Below are positions 58,725 through 64,000 of a stretch of 64,000 bases of DNA, in pieces. The notes beneath the pieces are model-generated. The model was not told the origin of the DNA and did not search any database. It was given only the letters and a program-made list of their open reading frames with translations. The DNA is from Eustoma russellianum (taxonomy: Eukaryota; Streptophyta; Magnoliopsida; Gentianales; Gentianaceae). Each line of letters opens with the position of its first letter. Within the stretch, counting starts at the first letter, position 1. The position numbers were made by a program, and so were the translations under genes. The stretch covers positions 17,322,019 through 17,386,018 of the forward strand of contig AP025075.1 in NCBI GenBank assembly GCA_036186865.1, read 5' to 3'.

Positions 58725-60674
58725 TGTAGGATATGCAAGGCACCACTAGAAGGGGGAGGTTGAATAGTGGGTGCAGAAAATGTGGTTTTTAAAATAGTTT
58801 TAAACCAAAAACCCAACTTCTGAAAATAGTTTCTGTTTTCAGAACTAGTTTTAAAACGATTTGAAAACTAGGTTGCAGGTATTCAAAAATTCTAAAATTT
58901 GGAGAAAACTTAGCCTCAGATGTTCTGAGTATCTCCTAAAAATGTCAGATCAAAATTCAACCTCTAACCCCTTGAAAAATTGTTGGTGGTCAGATTGCGC
59001 AAATCTGCCAGAACTGGTAGTCTGTTTTGAAAAATTAATTTTTATTTTTCCTTAACTCCAAATGCTCTGAAAATTTAATGACTAACCCCTTATTAGTTAT
59101 ATTTAAATTTTTTGAAACAGTTTTAAAAAATTATTTTGGGAAGTTAGTCAAATACGATCAAAGTCTCAACCTTTGCAAATATGAAAATCAGACTGCATTA
59201 GTCTCAGAACTTTGGACGTTTGAATGACTTATACTTGTCCAAAAGGGTTGAAACTTGCGCCAAAAGAACCTTAAGACGTGAGTCTATGACTCTAGAAAGT
59301 TTCGTGATTTTTGAATTTCATTTACTATTTTTACCAACGTGATTAAAAACAATAAACAGTGCTGAGACTGAAAGTAAGTGCTGAAAGTAAATAACACCAA
59401 GAATTTTATACTGGTTCGGTTATAAACAACCTACTCCAGTTTTCGAGGACACCTTCCTCGGTTCACACTAATCACACAACACAAAGAACACCTTACCACA
59501 GGGTTGATGGAGTTACACACCAACTCCAACCCTTTACAGACCTTGTATGATAATACAATTGTCACGAACACCAGCACCCAGCAAGTGCAAGATTGATCAC
59601 ACCTTGATCAATCTTTTACAACAATGAAAAGAATATGTGGTGGACTATATGAAGCCTATTCAAGTATATGAATGTAAGTACAATAGGCTTTTAGAGAGAA
59701 GAAAGAAAGATGTAAAAGAAGAAGGGAATGGAAGACTCTTTTTGCACTTTTGAACTTGTTAGGCTTGTCTTCTTTTTGTTTGCTCTTCTTCTCTCCTTTT
59801 AATCATTATGGCCACCCCCCTTGGGTGATCTTCCCTTCTTGAAAATTATCTTCTAAGTCCTTGGAAGTGTATATGGCATCATTGTGACATGTCTTTGCTT
59901 ACTTCGCATATTCTCATTGAATGATCATTAAGCTCGTGCTTACTTGGCACTCATTGATTGGTTAGATGTTGTCATCACTTGATGAATAGACAAATATGAG
60001 AATAACACTTAAAACATGTGCCAACATCATCATAAAATAGTTACCATAACTCACAAGAATATCACACAAAATTAGCAAGACAATTTTCGATTTAGAACCT
60101 TTTAACGTGTCGTATTTAATTTGTCATCACCATGACTTATATCATATGACATAATACCTGAATATACTCATAAATATGAGTTAAGTATGGTGGTGTGACG
60201 TTAACATACGTACGTAAAATATATAACGTGTCGGTAGTACGTTGGAATAAATGTGTACGTGCCTTTTTCGAAAAATTTGAATATATATATATACATATAT
60301 ATAAATGGTGTGTATATATGTGTGGGGAGGAGAGTGGAAGACTTTCCTTTCTTCACCTTGTTGCCTTTGTGCCTTGTCCAAATATTGCTTCCTTTAATGA
60401 ACTACTTAGTTTAATTAACTAAGTACTTCACTTAATGAACTAATTTAGTTCATTAATGGTGGCACCTGAAAATTGTTCAAACGTAACAAATGTTTGCCAT
60501 TTGATGTAAGCTTTAAAGCTTCATGGCTCGTTAGTACGACAACATTATATATGAACTATATCAGGCAACTTTTATGCAATAATGTGTCATGTCATAAAAT
60601 ATGTCATGCATTTCTTTGTAACACGTTATTTAAATCATGCATTTTGAAATCACTCAAATCCCTTTTTCTCAACA
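58725..60674 (-). repeat. Solo LTR F of the D/E family
   Basis: Plus-strand ends TGTAGGATATGCAAGG and TTCTCAACA. It is flanked by ATATG on both sides (58720-58724 and 60675-60679), a perfect 5-bp target duplication. No internal region is present, so it probably arose by recombination between two LTRs. It is 1950 bp against 2937 in element E: a block near 60060, which in E holds the three palindromes, is missing. Confidence 0.92.
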
Positions 60675-60679
60675 ATATG

Positions 60680-60980
60680 TATGAGTAAAACACACATCAA
60701 AACCATTGTCAATACATTGTGAAATGCTAAAAAGATTATAGGATAAGTTGCTTACCAAAAAGACGTTGGAGATTTTAAGGGTGCTTGGGCTTCCAATTGT
60801 ATCTTTTCCAATGATTCTTCCTTCATTGTTGTCTCCAAAGGTCACGGATCCGCCTTTTGTGACCTTCTTCAACATTGTGAACAAGCTCGAGTCACCCGTC
60901 ATATGCCTCGAGCAACCACTGTCAAGGAACCATTTGATAGATGTATCTTTTGATGTGTGGGTTCCCTGCAAAGTACACAT
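60680..60980 (-). pseudogene. Element E protease region
   Basis: HTSKDTSIKWFLDSGCSRHMTGDSSLF carries the DSG active site, followed by GSVTFGDNNEGRIIGKDTIG and VSNLSYNLFSISQ. The frame runs into the solo LTR and resumes on its other side with NIINKNGEIVLKGK, so the insertion split one reading. Confidence 0.85.
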
Positions 60981-61184
60981 ATTATTTAGGTACCCTTTTA
61001 ATTTTGGGTCCTTACGAATTAGTTATTCACCTCTTAGTAAAAGTACCTTTCGGTACCCATATTTGGGTGATCCTTCTCGGTGTAGCAAATGGTAAGAATG
61101 TAGATGAAGGAGCGATGTAGTAGATATGTGGTGAGTGGACTTAGGCCTTTGGCCGAGAACTCCTCTATGCGCATTATATGGTGT

Positions 61185-62945
61185 TCATTTTTGATATGTC
61201 CTCGTGTTGGTGTGCATAGTGTGTGATCTAGATGGATAGAATGAATGTCGTGTATGCATCACTTGTTTCTTCTCATAATTATATTTTGCGTGATATGAAG
61301 AATGAGTATGACGAGATGAGGGGAGAGGGGGTCTTTGCGTCATCTTAGACGCCGTGTTTGCTTTCGGTGTGTCTACTTTCTTAGACAAGACAAATTTGGT
61401 TGTTTTAATTTATACTTCATTTGTCTCAATGTATCCTAATCCGGTTTTATCACTATCATGTTTTTGTGATAAAATAATGCGATCTAGCATGTTAGATCTC
61501 GTATCAAACTGTTTCATCATTTTCACTAAGTCCGTATTCCCTGATTTCAAATTTGAAATCTCGGATTTCATTTCATTATTATTTGTTGTCAATGATGTGA
61601 TCTCTGATTTCAAAACATTTATGATGCATGACGACTCTTCTTTTGAATCGTTTAATTGAGCAACAAGATTCGTGTTAGAATATTTTAACAACTTCTTGTC
61701 TTCAATTAATCTCTTCTTCTTTTTTGCGAGAGTCTTAGTAAATTTATGCAATTCTAAGTACTGACTGAAAAGATCATCATATGAAGGTTCAGAGTCAGAA
61801 TCAGAGTCAGAAGATACCTCGTTTGATGCTTTGGATACAAAGCATACTTGTGCAGTCTCCTCTTCTGTATCAGTCTCAGAATCTGATGTGTCACTCCAAG
61901 TGGAGGCCTTGAGTGCTCTTCTCCTTTGCTTAGGTTCTGAGACGAGTCTATTTTTGGTCCGATCCTTGTCAAGGTGTTTGTTTGTTTGCTTGTCTTTGTT
62001 AAGACAGTCATATGATAAATGTCCAAGTTTACCGCATTCGTAGCATTTAACATCCTTGTCATTTGTTTTATTCATATTTCTTTTAGTGGAAGTAGCCTTA
62101 GGTTTGTTTTTAAATGACTTTCTCATTAATTTTCTCAAGCCTTTAGCCAATAGAATTAAGTCATCGTTGTCTGATTCAGAATCACTATCATCTATGTGAT
62201 CAGAAGAAGTAGAGACGTATTCATTTGATTTAAAGACAATAGTCTTACCTTGTTTTGATGATGATTCTGATTTCCTTATAGTGAGCTTGTTCTCATATAC
62301 GTTAAGTGATCCAATTAGTTCTTCAATTTTAATTGATTTGGTTTCTTTGCTCACCTCTATAGCCGTCACTTTAGGATCCCATTCGAATGGTATGCTTCGT
62401 AATACCTTTTGGACCTTTTCTTGCATAGAGAAGGCTTTGCCAAGAGACTCAAGAGAATTGTAAATGTTAGTCAAGCGTAGATCCATATCAACAATAGACT
62501 CATTTGGCAATAATTTAAATGACTCAAGTGTGGACATAAGCATGTTAATTTTGGACTCTTTTACTTGACTAGTCCCTTCGTGTTTCATCTCAAGAATTCT
62601 CCACATTTCTTGAGCACTAGAGCAATTTGACACATAGCTAGATTCACTTTTACTTAGCCCATTTAGATGTAATTGCATGGCTCTAGCGTTCATATTCTGT
62701 CTCTTTTTATCATCACTAGTACACTCTTGTTTAGGCTTAACAACCTCTAGTGTGACTCCATCTACAGTGGATGATTTTGATAGAACAAATGGACCATCTT
62801 CTATAATGGACCATAGATCAATATCAATAGCCATAAGGAAAAGTTTCATTCTTAACTTCCATTGAATAAAAGACTCACCGTCAAAGAGAGGAGGCATTTG
62901 ACTGGACATACCTTCTTGCTCGGTTTTGAAGTTTGTGGTTGCCAT
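61185..62945 (-). pseudogene. Element E Gag
   Basis: ATG at 62943-62945 (MATTNFKTEQEGM). The frame is open for about 511 codons to a stop at 61410-61412. UBN2-type core (PPLFDGESFIQWKLRMKLFL, WRILEMKHEGTSQVKES, VQKVLRSIPFEWDPKVT), CCHC knuckle CYECGKLGHLSYDC, acidic Ser/Asp repeats, coiled coil and SSCIINVLKSEITSLT. A decayed basic tail (61185-61388) follows after stops. Matches element D Gag closely. Confidence 0.88.
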
Positions 62946-62987
62946 CTCACTTAGATCGTTGGGTCCTTTTGTTGTGAGTGAACCTGC

Positions 62988-62999
62988 ACTCTGATACCA
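62988..62999 (-). other. Primer binding site of element E (initiator Met tRNA)
   Basis: TGGTATCAGAGT on the minus strand, two bases after the 5' LTR end; the last base differs from the usual C. Confidence 0.85.
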
Positions 63000-63001
63000 C
63001 T

Positions 63002-64000
63002 TGTAGGATCTACAAGGCACCACTAGAAGGGGGGTTGAATAGTGGGTGCGGAAAATGTGGTTTTTAAAATTGTTTTAGACCAAAACTTCAACTTCTAAAA
63101 ACAGTTTCTGTTTTCAGGACCTGTTTTGAAATGTTTTGAAAACTAGTTTACAGGTCTTCAAAAATTCTGAAATTTAGAGAGATCTTAGTTTCAGATGTCC
63201 TGAGTATATCCTAAAAATTACAAATTAAAATTCAATCTTTAAGCCCTTTAAAAATCATTGGTGGTCAGATTGCACAAATCTGCCAGAAATGGTAGTCTGA
63301 ATTGCAAAATTAATTCCAATTAAACCGTGACTCCAAATACTCTGAAAATTTAATGGAATGCCCCTTATTATGTGTATTTAATTGGTTTGAAACAGTTTTA
63401 AAAAATTCTTTTGGGAAGTTAGTCAAATACGTTCAAAGTCTCAACCTTTACAAGCCTGAAAATCAGACTGCCCTAGTCTAAGAACTTCTTATATTTGGAT
63501 GACTTATACTTGTCCAAAAGGGTTGAAACTTGCGCCAAATAAACCTAAAGACGTGTGGCTATGTTTATGGAAAGTTCAGTAATTTTTGCAATTCGTTTAC
63601 TATTTTTAAGAACGTGATAAATATGATGCACTGTGCTGGAAACTGAAAGTAAGTGCTGAAAAGTAAAGAACACAAGGAATTTTATACCGGTTCGGTTAAA
63701 TCAACCTACTCCAGTCTTCGAAGACACCTTCCTCGGTTATCATTAAACAACAAACAAAAAACAACACCTCACCACACAGATTTGATGGAGTTACACACCA
63801 ACTCCAACCCTTTACAAACCTTGTAAGTTACTACAACGATCACGAACACCACCACCTAGTGGATGTAAGATTGATCACACATTGATCTATCTTTTACAAC
63901 AATGTAGAGTATATGGTGGTATATATGAAGCCTATTCAAGATATATGAATATGAATACAATAGGCTTTGAGAGAGAAGAAAGAAAGAAGTGTAGTAGGAG
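63002..64000 (-). repeat. 5' LTR of element E (partial)
   Basis: Starts TGTAGGATCTACAAGG on the plus strand and matches 52690 onward; runs off the window. Confidence 0.92.

Larger units (their letters stand above)
52690..64000 (-). mobile_element. Copia element E, same family as D, cut by the window end
   Basis: 3' LTR at 52690-55626, polypurine tract at 55627-55639, decayed pol at about 55950-60980, gag at about 61185-62945, primer site at 62988-62999 and the start of the 5' LTR at 63002. A solo LTR (F) of the same family sits inside pol. LTR ends and gag match element D, so E represents the coding-complete form of that family, though this copy has many stops and shifts. The 5 bp before the left end are ATAAT; the other flank is off-window. 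Confidence 0.9.

Overview
This window is flowering-plant nuclear DNA made almost entirely of transposable elements nested in one another. The evidence is spliceosomal intron signals, an Au-like tRNA-derived SINE, Ty3/Gypsy chromovirus and Ty1/Copia sirevirus-like elements primed by initiator-Met tRNA, and a MULE with a SWIM zinc finger. I found no intact host gene, tRNA, rRNA or CRISPR array, and almost every coding region carries stops or frameshifts.

Left part (1-16790). A minus-strand Tekay/Del-like chromovirus runs from before position 1 to 9145. Its LTR is about 3.6 kb, and its gag-pol reading frame is interrupted by two short intron-like inserts (4032-4108 and 3121-3189) whose removal restores the frame exactly. 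It abuts the remainder of an older plus-strand Gypsy LTR (9146-9853). After that come a minus-strand SINE (9961-10086) and old repeat-derived DNA: two probable Gypsy LTR remnants, a Copia pol/LTR stub near 13049-13440, hairpin-forming tandem repeats, and a promoter-like block with 84-bp repeats (16049-16320).

Middle (16791-52357). A single MULE DNA transposon of about 6 kb net length is stretched over 35.6 kb. Its 116-bp terminal inverted repeats and its 10-bp target duplication (ATTTCTTCAT) are both present. It carries a decayed GRF zinc-finger gene on the plus strand and a multi-exon transposase on the minus strand. Copia element A (19528-49124, minus, target duplication ACTGG) has inserted into the transposase coding sequence. 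Element A in turn holds two further insertions. Element C (25068-35138, plus) is a sirevirus-like Copia with gag, pol and an extra envelope-position ORF. Element D (37500-45822, plus) has 3-kb LTRs and encodes only gag.

Right part (52690-64000). Copia element E (minus, same family as D, cut by the window edge) has gag and a decayed pol, and pol is split by a solo LTR of the same family (F, 58725-60674, target duplication ATATG).

Order of events read from the nesting: MULE first, then A, then C and D; separately, E then F. The most unusual signals are the two introns in the chromovirus, which could set Gag, Gag-Pro and Gag-Pol ratios; the arrays of CATCGATCGATCGATG palindromes shared by the LTRs of A and C; three evenly spaced 24-27 bp palindromes in each LTR of D and E; and the gag-only element D lying near its probable autonomous relative E.
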